A stretch of DNA of 64,000 nucleotides from Sweltsa coloradensis (Eukaryota; Arthropoda; Insecta; Plecoptera; Chloroperlidae): positions 248,001-312,000 of the forward strand of contig JAMZAV010000027.1 in the NCBI GenBank assembly GCA_024449915.1, read 5' to 3'. This document shows positions 1 through 12,000 of the stretch, piece after piece. A model generated the notes under the pieces. It was not told the origin of the DNA, searched no databases, and saw only the letters and a list, made by a program, of their open reading frames with translations. The position numbers and the translations under genes are program-made. Positions within the stretch are counted from its first letter, which is position 1, and each line of letters starts with the position of its first letter.

Positions 1-1109
1 CAGACTCGTCTTCTGATCGACTCGGCATTGGGGACGAGAGAGCTGACGTCATAGGCAGGTGTTTTAAGTGGGTGTAGGTCATTGAGTTGGTACACCTAAG
101 CGTACGCATCGTACTATAGGGTGGTACCATGGAGGTAACGACCTAGCTTGACTAAATTGCAAGCAGCTTTGTATTTTGAGTGTAAGGTATGAGCATGCGG
201 AAGTAGTCCTTGAGTCTTTTAATATAACAAGACTGCATTTCCCAGCTGATTCATCTACATCTTCTTTAACTCTTACCCCCTAACTCGTGTTAACCTCATC
301 AAATATCGAGTCAGAAACTGTTAACAATTTGTTTGTTCGTTCTTTTCTGTATCCTTGGAAATTTACCCTCCTAGACATTGTACAGGAATACGGTCACTTG
401 AAGACGCTGTGCTAGATCATGATAGGTAGTTATAGTTCATTACCAAACTAGGTATGGATCGCAATGGGAGGTATTTCGTGAGAAATGTAGCGTAGCGTAG
501 GTGTTTCTACCGATTTATGAGTCTCAATTTGGTTGCTTAAAATTAAACAAATGATTGAATGTCATTACAAATTAAAATCGTTTATTTAAAGGGCCATGCT
601 AAGGCTTAAGGCATGACATGTTTTTTAAAAGCACCCCTAATAAATGTTCGATAAATACATATTGAGCGCGTTTTCAATTATTCGCTAAAACTGTCGACGT
701 TCTATGTGAAGGTGCAAGTTACCCCACTTGCCTTCCAAGCCAATCAATCAAGGGGCTTTGAAGCAGGAAATGAAGTCTTGTTACACCGAGCTCAACTCTG
801 TAGCCTCTTTACTGGCGGATCAGTGGGTCACATGATAGACAGGATCTAAGCGACCTACTTCCACAGTTCGACATACGACTCAAACTGCAAATTGAACACT
901 GCATAATGTGTAAGACAAAATCGATAAGATGTTTTTACAAATATTGATAATGTAAGTTTAACTGTGTAGCGAATCAGTACGTAACGGTTTTTTTAGGATT
1001 AATTTATTACTTTGTGCTTATTACTTAGTCTTTATATTTTGATATCATGTTTACTCATTTTTATGAATGTGTTTACAGTCCAATGTATGTATTTATGAGG
1101 AATGTTAAT
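1..1109. other. No recognised gene or repeat
   Basis: I see no coding signature, RNA gene or repeat boundary here. A perfect CRE-type octamer TGACGTCA lies at 44-51, but one octamer without other promoter signals is weak evidence of regulation. Confidence 0.4.
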
Positions 1110-1310
1110 TATTTATTTAACGTCTATCTTATTCAGTTAAAAAACTGATTTACAAAGGAGGATAACTAAATAAATAAATCTAACTACATAGATGCAGACA
1201 CAACAATGAACTACAGCAAAGTAAATATAGAAATAGTAATATTACAACAACCTTTGTATAAATGACACAATTATTTGGTAACAAATTCAAAAAAGATATT
1301 AAATGCAATT
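1110..1310 (+). repeat. Unclassified interspersed repeat R1, copy 1
   Basis: This block matches 1771-1880 and 6558-6745 in the same orientation. The shared part starts at ATTTAACGTCTAT, continues through TTCAGTTAAAAAACTGATTT (a small inverted repeat) and AAAGGAGGA.AACTAAATAAAT, and reaches AGATGCAGACACAACA. Copies 1 and 3 stay alignable for about 190 bp, to TTGGTAACAAAT. No ORF, tRNA-like box or terminal inverted repeat is obvious, so the class is unknown. Confidence 0.7.
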
Positions 1311-1770
1311 AATTAATGAACCAAACATCTTGTGTTCAACTCTTGATAACAATTTAGTACGAAAGATCGTGACTGATATATAATTATAATCGGACGTTTA
1401 ATTATTGGAAATTGCATAAGTCAAAAACTGATCACAGCAATGATACAGGACACCTAACTCAAGTTGCGAGCTCCTCAGTTGCCGACAACCAGACAATCTA
1501 GGCAAAACAAATATTGAAAATACCTTGATTATATCATAACCATTATTCAATTAGCATAACATGGCATAACCAAAGCAATAATTAACAACCAAAGAGAATA
1601 GCTAAAATTAAATATAAGAACTAATGTCGAGAAATTAACATTACACGCACTCAAATATAACGAACCATAAATAAATACTAAAAATCAAATTCTTCTCGCC
1701 TTTGATACATTTTCATTGCTTCAATTTTACTCTTAAATTGTACGATTCTTAGCTCAGTTTTATTTTATTT

Positions 1771-1880
1771 ATTTATTTTACGTCTATTCTATTCAGTTTA
1801 AAAAAACTGATTTACAAAGGAGGACAACTAAATAAATGTCATTACACAGATGTAGACACAACAGTGAACAACAGTTACCG
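1771..1880 (+). repeat. Unclassified interspersed repeat R1, copy 2 (short)
   Basis: This is the same R1 family as at 1110, with TTACGTCTATTCTATTCAGT, then AAAGGAGGACAACTAAATAA, then AGATGTAGACACAACAGTGA. Similarity fades after about 110 bp, so the copy is truncated or diverged. Confidence 0.65.
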
Positions 1881-4523
1881 TAAAAAAAAACTGGCTTTTA
1901 ATATTATAAGAAAGTTTTCAAAGGGAAACGCCTCTGTACAAAAATGACTTTCTAAATGATTCAGAAATTAATCAAGGAACTTGCAATGAGTATATCAGAA
2001 TAGAATTTCTGTTACGATCAACAATGAAAAATATTGTGTAGAATACCTAAATACACAATGCAATGGACAATGGTATGTATTTACCAGCAAGCTATACTTA
2101 ATTATTTGTATGTTCGTCTTGCAGATCAAGCAATTTCCTTAGTTCGATTTGTGTCTACGTGTTCCGTTCAGGAAGGATTGCCAGTGTTATTTCTCTCATT
2201 GGGATGTAAACAAAGCAAACTAGATACGGTTTAAAACACCTGCTTTCTGAACCAGATGGACAACCTTCTTGTCTCATTTTAGAACATTCTGGAATGGACA
2301 CGATTATTCAACCAAAGAGCATTGTTACACACTCTCGACATTTTAAAACAGACATTTTCACTCAAAACGTCACTTCACACTGTCGATGAAATAAATTGCC
2401 AGTACTTAATCTTTAGACTGACAATGAATCAATCATAATCGATTATTTCTGGCATCTAAATGTGAATTGTAATGGTAAATCTAGAATCAAGAAGGGCATG
2501 TACAAAAACGTCAAAAAGTGCTGCCCTCAAATAGTTTATACATTGGATGTCATTATTTACGTTAAGGGAAATCAAACATCTAATTATTGTATTTGGAAAC
2601 TAAATGTTTGACATAAATATCCATTCTGAGATCATGTGAGCGCACAAAACTCCCAGATTTAAATATAAAACGTATGTTTTGTTTCAAAACTTGGACCCCT
2701 GGCTACAGCTTGAGACATCGCCACGAAGACGCAGATTCGCAGAATGTGTCTGTTCCAAATTAAACCTGGTCACGATTTGAATGGGAAGGGGTTTTCTTTA
2801 AGCTGCAACATATGGGTTATGAGTGACAAAGCTACGACAAAGTCTTGGTCACGTACAGAACCTCAAAGTTCAGTTCTTGACTGAGTTAGCACGGGTGTTG
2901 AAGGAGTTGTCGAACATGACATCAATGCAAAAACTCAACTGGGCAATACCTTCAAAAACGCAATTCCAGTTTGTTTATTTGCACACGCATCGCAACGCCA
3001 AAGCGAATATCATCTTTTTATCAATACACTTTACTATGATATATTGTGTCGGTTACTATGTTATGCAATAAATGGATTCACCAAAAACGATAAACGAAAT
3101 AAATGGTTTTATCGTGTATTCGGCTAATGTAGTTTTCGTGGTTTACGAAATCGTTTGATGTTTTTTTTCCATCGCTTTCTTATCTTATACATTGTAGAGC
3201 AAATTATTGTCAGATTCGTCATTTTTATAAACCTGGAAAGAAGAGGCCCATCAATTCCCGTTTCACCACGTTCACGTTTCACACACACACAAAATAGCTC
3301 TTTAGGCTTATTCCATTTCTTGTCACAGTCACTGTTCCTACCAACTATCGCGATGTTTTTATTTATCGTTTTACGAGCGTAAAACCCACCCCTCTACCCA
3401 TGTGCCACATATTTACCAAAGTTTTGCAAAATAATAACATACGTTTGAAGATATTTATTCAAATTTATACTAATTCTCAACACAAAGTTAAACATCTTTT
3501 AGCTAACTTATATTAACCAGACTCATGCCTCTCGCATCCTCGCAGCAACGTCAATAAGGGTATTTTCTTGTTTCTTCTTTTCAGTTATTATTATATCTGG
3601 CCTGTGCGGTCGGCATACAGTTTGAACTCTTTCCCATCTACTACTTTCTCTGGTATATTTTATAGTAAGGAGTGTGTGATAATGAGGTTGTACTCGATTT
3701 CTAGTTTTTGATAAATTAGATTCTTGGTTATGTTCGTAGAAGTAATTTGTTTGACAGCGATTGGCACCCTGATATGATGTGTTAGATTGTTTTACCCTTT
3801 ATACTACATTTTATTCATTTATTATTTACTGTCGCACCTTCGCAATCATCAATATCTTGGATATCATCATAAAGTTTTCTTCCAAATAAATCCCCGTTGG
3901 TTTATCACTAAACACCAAAATAACTGCAACAATCCCTCATTCCAACCAATAATGTGCCCAAACACGACGAAAATGAATACATAATTAATCTAATTAGGCA
4001 CAAAAACAAGAAACAATGTTGTATGTGGGATATTAACTCACTTTTTCCAGGTCTAAACCGTTACTGCAACCTGAAGTCAAACCATACAAGTCAAGTGTTG
4101 AAGTAATTTGTATTCTGCCCGTATCAGTTGTAGTTTTAGAAGGGTTTGTTACATATTCGTATCGCGCTGTTAAACATTTACACTTACAAAAGCAAAGCTT
4201 AATTGAATTTGAAAGTGCCAAGTTTAAAACTCGTTACCTAGACTTGTATGATTCTTGACATTATGGAAGCTGTTTCAAATTACTTATCGACCGCTTGCAA
4301 CTTACTCGACATATTCTGCAACCACAGATAACTAATTACACTTGCTGGGCTGAAGCCTTTCACAGATAATGTTTGAACAGTTTGCGTCTCCATCAAGCCA
4401 GATTTGAAACATGTTGAGAAATTTGTAGAATGAGAAACCAAGCGAGTTTGTACCGATATATTATCTGAACAAAGTGCTAACATATTTTTCCCATATATAA
4501 AATAAACTAGTAGAACAGGTATT
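1881..4523. other. Quiet AT-rich DNA, nothing assigned
   Basis: Only short open frames (up to about 80 codons) occur. Their composition is low-complexity or biased, and I see no recognisable domain. No RNA gene or repeat family was recognised. Confidence 0.4.
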
Positions 4524-4594
4524 TATTCTTTAAATAAGTGTTTATTGGACATAACAGAGCAGTGTTATGTCCAATAAACACGTATTTAAAGGAT
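4524..4594. repeat. Short foldback (hairpin), about 32-bp arms
   Basis: The left arm includes GTGTTTATTGGACATAACA and the right arm TGTTATGTCCAATAAACAC, separated by the 6-base loop GAGCAG. The arms extend outward with a few mismatches (ATTCTTTAAATA against TATTTAAAGGAT). It could be a tiny foldback transposon or the remnant of a MITE. No target-site duplication is clear. Confidence 0.8.
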
Positions 4595-5540
4595 ATTTTC
4601 ACATGTAGTTTTAAAACCCCTCGGAATTGCAATTAGTAATATATAGACCATGTAACATAACTTTTAGGAATTCCCGTTCCAGAATGCACTTCAATGTTAT
4701 TTCTACTGGTCTCTTCACATATAATTTGATTTATTTATATTTTAATTTTCGTCGTAAACCTGCCCAGTGTCGATAATAAGCCTGTCTTCATGTATCTTAC
4801 TATGAAACGCTCAGTTGGACGCGTTGATAAGCGAGCTCGTGCTATAGCTAGACCCACATTGCACATTTTTTTATATTTTTAAATTTGCGACGTTCGCTGT
4901 CCACAGGGCCATGTATCCAAAATTATTTATTATTGCCAAGGTATTTGGATATAAACCCGTGTGTAATCCTTTACTTTGTGGATAAAATCCACCGCCATCT
5001 AGAGAACCTGACTCCTTGGGTTAACTATTTAAACTCTTTGTTGACAAATAATCAATGACGTACATAAGCTTTGCGTAGCAAAGCGCTAGACGCTCAGTCT
5101 CCTATCCTTCCAAACGAGCGCTAGCGTAACAATTTGAAGCCTCTCTAGTAGGGAAAAATCACTTCACTGCAACATAGATACTTCATCTAGTTGAATGAAC
5201 TAAGATGCAGTGGATTATTTGAACGTCGCGGGGATAAACAAATACGTAAACAAATGGCGGACATTTTAAATTTTGCTTCTATGTGTGAAACGAGAAAAAT
5301 TGTCATTACTTTCATAAAACAAACCAAAAACCGTCCCGAGCCTAGGCCCAGATAAAGAAAATTATTTATAATACAACAGTGTAAGCCTTTAGTTCCATTA
5401 GGCTATAGAACTACATTCAATTAATGCTAACATTACACGTTTGACAAGCTTTAGGCCTCTCCTAGGCAACCCTAGACCTGCACGACCTTGTTCAGACACA
5501 TATTCCGCACAAATAACTAGTTTTGATTACTAAAAGCCTA
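4595..5540. promoter_or_regulatory. Unassigned region with a YY1-like ATGGCGG motif
   Basis: AAATGGCGGAC at 5252-5262 resembles the YY1-type element found near start sites of some metazoan genes. It lies about 290 bp upstream of the candidate exon at 5541. There is no TATA box or initiator that I can defend, and the motif is short enough to occur by chance. The rest of the interval shows no gene or repeat that I recognise. Confidence 0.15.
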
Positions 5541-5810
5541 ATGCAGATAGACAATAGTATGATAGTCCACCAACTTGAATTGCTTTGTTCGGAAATCGGA
5601 GTAACTGAGAGATTTGAGGAAGAAAGACTGTTTTTCTTCAATAATAACGAGAAATCGCCATCTTGCGGTTTTGATTTTACACCGCTTGTTAACACAAAGG
5701 CTGTTAAATTTAAGGGTACGATACATTTAGACGGCGGTGGGTTTTTCCCTACTAGAGACAGGTTCAAATTGTTATGCTCCCCACGGCTATACTGTGTGTC
5801 TAGCGCTTAG
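5541..5810 (+). CDS. Candidate coding exon, unknown product (weak)
   Basis: From the ATG at 5541 an open frame of 89 codons runs to a TAG at 5808-5810. An in-frame stop at 5514-5516 limits the upstream extension. Unlike most short frames in the window, the translation has balanced composition. It is acidic near FEEERLFFFNNNEKSPS and later reads KFKGTIHLDGGGFFPTRDR. I recognise no family or motif and predict no signal peptide or membrane segment. CAG|GTTCAAAT near 5760 could be a weak splice donor. If so, the exon would end there and the last 16 codons would be intronic. A YY1-like ATGGCGG motif lies about 290 bp upstream. It could equally be a chance ORF, because a 91-codon frame overlaps it on the other strand. 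No transcript evidence is available. Confidence 0.18.
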   Translation: MQIDNSMIVHQLELLCSEIGVTERFEEERLFFFNNNEKSPSCGFDFTPLVNTKAVKFKGTIHLDGGGFFPTRDRFKLLCSPRLYCVSSA

Positions 5811-5979
5811 CTTATATTATGTCATTGCAAATAATAACTGCTTCCTCGAAAGTATTTTGATTACTTCTAGGTGGCAGTGCATTAGAAACTTCGCGCGTCT
5901 TTTCGTTGCCATGACAACGTTACTTTTGTTATAATGTAATTTCCATCTACACTACTTATCGGATCAAAATAAAATTAAC

Positions 5980-6303
5980 ATATTCGTGACCGGACGGACA
6001 TTCTAAATGATTTGGCTATCTCAGATTTTGTCGCCGTTTAGTTTGAAAAAAAAACTTTCGATTAACTTTAATGTAACTTTTTAACTTTTTGAACGATTTT
6101 GCCACAAAACTAATGGCATTCAATCGAGAACGAAGCTTGCGGATGGTCAAAATTTCAACTCGATCCGAGCCTCCGTTCGAACGTTATGGCGAGACATACA
6201 AACAAAAAAAAAAAAAAAAAAAAAAAAAAACAAAAAAAAAAAAACAAAACCAGTGACTAATTTTTCCGGCAGAGTCAAATGGAAACGCTCGCTTCGCTCG
6301 CTT
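5980..6303 (-). repeat. Decayed GCTTCGCTCGC-ended repeat with A-run
   Basis: The right end, AAACGCTCGCTTCGCTCGCT, resembles the conserved end of the Helentron-like family (H1-H5). As in that family, it is preceded by a long A-run at 6204-6249 and a GCGAGACATACAAACA segment. The interior differs from H1-H5, and I cannot find the hairpin plus CTAG terminus at the left. It is therefore a relic, a different subfamily, or an unrelated family with a convergent end. Confidence 0.45.
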
Positions 6304-6309
6304 AACTAT

Positions 6310-6500
6310 GTGTTTAGGAGTTAGAGTAGTTATGAAGAGAATGTCTAAGGGTTATTTAAGAAGACTCAATCCCTTACATTCGCACTAACGACTGTGGAAA
6401 ACATTGAAAACATCACTCAGTCAGAGTTCAAGGTGGTGGGTATCGATCTCGAGATCATCCAAATCAAGTCTCGCGCGCTTTACGCTTGAGATGCATCAGC
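6310..6500 (-). mobile_element. tRNA-derived SINE, family S1 (partial)
   Basis: On the minus strand the copy begins with a tRNA-like head. A GAGATCGATACCC B box lies near 6440-6455, with CATCTCAAGCG upstream of it. The body ends with the reverse complement of GACTCAATCCCTTACATTCG. The same body occurs at 23160-23425, 38505-38710 and 30800-31070, which shows it is interspersed. SINEs of this kind are transcribed by RNA polymerase III from the internal A and B boxes and mobilised by a partner LINE. Confidence 0.7.
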
Positions 6501-6557
6501 CGCTACTTAAACTTAATTGATTTGTTACGATTTTATTTATTTATTTATTTTTATTTT

Positions 6558-6745
6558 TTATTTAACGTCTATCCTATTCAGTTATAAAAACTGATTTACA
6601 AAGGAGGACAACTAAATAAATCTAATTACATAGATGCAGAAACAACAATAAACTACATTTTCGTAAATATTTGAAATAGTAGCATTACAACAACAATGCA
6701 TTTAAACACAACAATTTTGGTAACAAATAAAAAAAAACTGAATAG
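6558..6745 (+). repeat. Unclassified interspersed repeat R1, copy 3
   Basis: This matches 1110-1310 along almost its whole length: TTTAACGTCTATCCTATTCA, AAAGGAGGACAACTAAATAA, ACATAGATGCAGAAACAACA, and a final TTGGTAACAAAT. It is preceded by a TTTATTTAT-rich run. Confidence 0.7.
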
Positions 6746-7239
6746 TTTTGAAGGAATAGCCAGGAACTAGGTACTTACAAGATTCAATCTTATGAATTTA
6801 TTAACAAATGTTTTTGAAATTGAAAAACTACGCAGTCTTATATAATATTCACTTGCTGAGCCATATATGTTACTGTTAGTGTTTCAGAGTTCAGAGTTGA
6901 AAAAAATAAGGTTGAATAGTTCATGAGCATATTTTGAATTATTTTGAAGCAAGTCATTTGATCACTATCAGTATTCCAATGTAAATGTCAAGTTTTACTC
7001 TTTTCATCTTTTATATGTAGAGGTGTGCAAAAATGGTAAGAATGAAATTCGCAATTTTTTAAAAGTTGTAATAATCTCTTCAAATTCAGTTTGCACATGA
7101 ATCACCTAATTGTGATTGAATGGTACTAATTCCAAATTCGAGAATTTTCGCGATATTTTAGTTGATACCGCCAACTAGTGGCGAAATTACGTTTTTAAAA
7201 CGTGAATTAGGTCACGAACTTTCAAAGTTTTTTCAAAGT

Positions 7240-7460
7240 TTTGGTGGAGGTGCCGGGTAGGTAGTCGAAATTAAATTAATCCTGGCAGGTACGTCGTATG
7301 GTGGAGGCGCTGGGTCACAAAACGCGATTATGAGATCATAATAATCGTTTGTACGCGATTAAGTTCAAAATAATTCATATCAAAATATCGACATTACGCA
7401 AAAAATGCATAATTTCGTAATTTTGGTGGAGGTGCCGGGTAGTCGAAATCAATCCTGGTA
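7240..7460 (+). repeat. Family B repeat fragment, core duplicated
   Basis: The core GGTGGAGGTGCCGGGTAG occurs at about 7243 and again at about 7425, each followed by GTCGAAAT and AATCCTGG. A degenerate core, GGTGGAGGCGCTGGGT, lies between them. The same core marks the family B copies at 29 kb, 35.8 kb, 41.6 kb, 52.6 kb, 54.7 kb and 60.9 kb. The flanks at 6746-7239 and 7461-8199 hold nothing I recognise. Confidence 0.6.
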
Positions 7461-8199
7461 AAAACTGTCAGAAACTTTGAACTGAACTGAATGCTGAAAT
7501 AAAGCTTAAAATTAAAACTAATTCTCACTTATATTTTTATTTTCTTCATTCTTCTTAATTAATCATAAAATGTCCTGGAATTTGTGAAACTAATAATTCA
7601 AGACTAAGCGTCAAAAAATTGTTCATTATAAAATTGTTTTTTGGTAAATAACGAAAAATCACGAATCTTTATTTTTAAGGCGCGAATTTTCAAACTTTAT
7701 AAACATTTTTATACATCTCTATTTATAGGGTAGAAGTTGGCTGCAGAATCATATTGTTATGTTCTGGATAAAAGAACCTTCTTTGTGGTTAATTTAATTT
7801 TAGTGTAGAATGACAGGCGACTTTATAACGCTACAGTGTTATCAGAAAGTAATTAACCGATTCATTGGCTGACGGTTTCTTGCAGATATGCTGATGCAGA
7901 TTCCTTTGCTTCGTTCCTGTGAGGCATCGCGATGCTAATGGAAAATGTTCTTTGATGCGTCTTCATGGAATCGACATTTCCTGACCTGAATGAGGTATTG
8001 GTTCATTTTCAAATATCTAAATTCAAGCATTAAAGTTGGAAATAGTTCAAAGCGATCAATTTACTTGGAGTTAAATCTATGCGATTGAACCCATAATCGA
8101 TTCCGGGTATAGTCGGTTCTTTACGATTAAAAAGTTATATTATCATCTTGTTCCATATCAGTTTATGATACTTATTTGTTGAGACTGTATTTATCTTTA

Positions 8200-8881
8200 C
8201 TAGGAAAACGCTAAAGTCCCGCCGCGTTGATGGATGAGCTTTTTAAAGGTTTTAGTTTGCGTGGGATAACTTTACTTTTGCAAGTGCTTTGTTTTGCTGC
8301 CTACGCATTGTAGGTGAATGTTGTCAAGTTTCTTTTGTTTCTTGTCAATTGGTATTATTTACCGTAAAAAACTTATATTAAAAGCTTTATTTCTATGGAT
8401 TCTGGCTAACTTTACTTTCAAAAGGTACTACATCACCATAACCTTAATGTCCGTGTATAATATGAACGTTGTAGCCCCACCCGTTTGGTCAGAATTGGCC
8501 CAAATGGCACGAAAAAATCGCACAAAAAATCAAAAAAACTTATATTAAAAGCTTTATTTCTATAGATTCTGGCTAACTTTTTCAACTTTTTCTTTCAGAA
8601 AGCAATACATCACCATTACCTTAATGTCCATGTGAAATATGAACGTTGTAGCCCCACCCGTTTGGTCAGAATCGGCCAAAATGTGACGAAAATATCGCAC
8701 TAAAAATCGAAAAAAATCGTAAAAGTACGATATTCATGAGAAATATTTCTTCGATTGTACCCAAAAACGTAGCAAGTCTAAGTTCAGAGATTTCGAAGGT
8801 CCTGTCAAATTTTCATCAAGATCGCATATGCCGTTTGCCCGGTAGAGAGCGAACAAACAGACAAAAATACAAAAAAAAAAA

Positions 8882-8913
<32 letters not shown>

Positions 8914-9008
8914 CAAAAAAACAAAAAAAAAAACACCCGAGCTAAATTTTTTGGGGGTCAGTGAAATTGAAGTCTTCGCTTCACTCGCTTCGCTCGCTAC
9001 GCTCATCC
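8200..9008 (-). mobile_element. Helentron-like non-autonomous element H1
   Basis: Read on the minus strand, the element starts with GGATGAGCGTAGCGAGCGAA at 9008 and ends in CTAG at 8203-8200, with a T as the next base outside. A hairpin AACGC...GCGTT lies just inside the end (8207-8228). GCTCATCC next to it (8232-8239 on the plus strand reads GGATGAGC) is inverted relative to the start. This combination of subterminal inverted repeat, short terminal hairpin and CTAG end is known from Helentron-associated elements (HINE/DINE type). The core holds two tandem monomers about 167 bp apart (8371 and 8538), each with GAACGTTGTAGCCCCACCCG. A T/A-rich run at 8870-8935 lies inside. It encodes no protein, so a Rep/helicase-bearing partner would be needed for movement. 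Confidence 0.72.
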
Positions 9009-12000
9009 AATTATACCTACTCTACAAGCCGATGTTACCTGAAATAAAATACAACTTTGTTTATACTATGAAGCAAAACCCAATTCTTCCAGCTGCTTTG
9101 TATATGTATTCTTGTTTACATGAAAGTCTTATCATGACAAACAACTACAAATTATTGATAATTAAAAAAATATATAACATTCAACTAGTGTATTATGGTT
9201 TCACTCTTTTGCAAATAAACACAAGACAAAAGCATTATACAAATTACACTATATAAACAAGTACCAAGTGTGTTGCTTTACTAGAGTCCCACGGGGAAAA
9301 TCTAGTTAGGTCTACCCATTTTGTTTCATGGTATCTTACTTTATCCCCCACTCAACGCCAACATTGTTTATGGCGAGCTACGGGGACTTGAATAACGATA
9401 GGTGATTGGGCTGGCGTACCGTCCGTTCAATAGCCCATCAGATGCGTCTTATGGAATTCACCCTTGATGGACACATGGAATTCTAATGGTCTGAAATACT
9501 TTCTACCTATCGTCATAACAGCTGATGGTCAGGTTGTAGTTCACACATAAGTGAATCTAAGCGACAAAGTGTGTATTCTGTATATTTTTATTTTTTAGTC
9601 ATTTATCAGCTATTTTTGTAGTTGATGTATCGTCTCTCTTTCAATTTATCTTTACTGTTTATTTTGGACCTGAGTTTTCCTCCTACGATGTATTTTTAAA
9701 AATGTATTGAATTCCATCAATTGACTTCTTGATACAAAAACATCAGTTATGAGTTAAAACTCTATCTAGAAGTTGCTTCTCGCCAACATGTTATATTTTA
9801 TCACACGCTTTAAAGAGAACATTAATTGATTTAGTCGACCAAACATCATCATCATTCGTTCATTCTGATATCATGATTAACATTGATGATGGTGTATGAA
9901 TACATAAAAAATACATTCGCATTTACAGTCTACCCACTCATAGTCAGATAACAATTTTTCAGTCGGGACCTTACATTTAAAGAATAATCTCTATTCTGAA
10001 CTTCATCCCGATGTCAATGTGTTTATAGTTATTGCACGTGTTAAGAGTTAGACTAGTCCATACTTAACAACCAATCATGTGAGTTTCTAGATGGATCTTC
10101 AAAAATATGCTCTTAAATTAGACAACGCTACTTCATCCGATTCTAGCTTGAATCGATGTATTTCCTCTTAAAGTTCGAGATATCATTATCAAACATAACG
10201 TCGAATTGTAGTATTACCAGTGAGAGTGGTACTCACCCGCATCTGCTACTAATGTAGTTCCAGATTTCAGGATTTTCTACTGACTTAAAACATGGATCAT
10301 AATAACTATTCAGAATGTACTGGCCAAAACTATTTTCAAAGTATATATTCAAACAGTTAATACCAGAGAATAGGTGCTATTAGTTATAAAGTCAGATCCC
10401 TAGTATGCGAACGAACTTTATTCAATGAAAGTTAATTGTGATTTAAAAAGTATGAATTATAAATATTTATTATTTATTTGAGTTTGAGTGACTTAAATAG
10501 CTAGTAACAAACACAACAAGGAAATAAATTAATATCAAACAATCAAACATTTTTCGGTTACTTGCTACTTAAACTTTTGAATTATTCGACTCATGTTTTT
10601 ATCGCTATTATTTGTTTCTTTGAGAAATAAATCATAATTTAATTATAACAATGAATTTTTTATGCATGTATATTAAATTGTGTTTTCTTTCATTTTGATT
10701 TTGAATTATTATGCGTTTTACTGGTACTATTATTTATTTTCAAGCTATGGTACTTTGTCACATAAGAATACTTTATTTAATTAATGTATAGAATTATTAT
10801 TTTGTTTTTATATCAATACTCAACATATTATTCATGTATCATGAATCAATTTAATTTATTCATAAAAGTCCGTTCCTGCCAAGCATTACATTTGTAACAA
10901 ACCAAATATTAAATACTCGCTTAAAAACACAATGTTTGGGTCGGCCGGCTTAGAATATATATTTCCAATTTCGGTCTTAATATGAAGTCGTTGAGGTGAA
11001 AACTGCTCTGCTCACCACTGGCCGCTTCATACAAATACACGGCAGCCTCTCGTCTCCCAAGTTATATACTCGTCAGCAATATTGATTTCCAGTTACACGC
11101 ATACTGCACACTTGTATAAGACTCCCCAGTCTTCAATCCGTAATTGATACTTTTCTTGCTCAGGTTTATCATTTAGTTTTAAGAAATGGTTGCTAAGACT
11201 TCTAGAGTTTAAGTCAGCAGAGTTTATATATTGTACTAAATGTAATGCTAGATAACAATCTTTAAGCTTTAAATATAAACAATGTTTACGAAAATAACGA
11301 GCTTATAATATTCTGGTTTTAACTTCTTGTGGGTATGTTGTATAATATGTTTAGTCGATAAAATAGAAAATACCACCCGATCGAAAGAATGTAATTTCAC
11401 TCTAACAATTGGATAAAAGCAGTTCAAATATAATTATTATTTTAAATTAAAACATTAGAAAATGTAAAGCCTATTTTTGCACGCTGATCTCTATAATGTT
11501 ATAGTCATAACGAGAGAGTGAGATATTTAATTAACTAATGCGTTGCGGCGAGTTCCTGGACTTTAATTTAAACTGCTAACATAATATGTCATATTATACT
11601 AGAATCAGAAGACCTCCATTACATTTACTTCAATAACTTTGATTAAGGTTACTGTTGTACTTGTAGGTAATTAGAATTTAGCTTTGAGTTTGTAGGTCTG
11701 CAAGTTCATTATTTTTTTAATCTTGTAGCAGTGGATGAACATGGTTGAACTAATTATGTTGTGTTCCATGAAGAACTACTTAATGACTGAAATGGAAGAA
11801 AGTGATTAAAATGTAAAGTTAACCCATATATTTAATAAGGCTATGTTTAAATTCTTTGTCTGGTTATTATGTAATTTAGTGCAATGCCATATGAATTATT
11901 TTTACTGACTTGTAAATATGCTGTATTATGATAAACATGAATTGTGGGTGCAGATTTATCTACAGATTGATAATGGATAACAGTCTGATAACGAATGCAA

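Noticed and set aside
8734..9006. 90-codon minus frame with an F-rich stretch, and a lysine-rich plus frame beside it
   Set aside because: Both are translations of the A-run and end block of the Helentron-like element H1.
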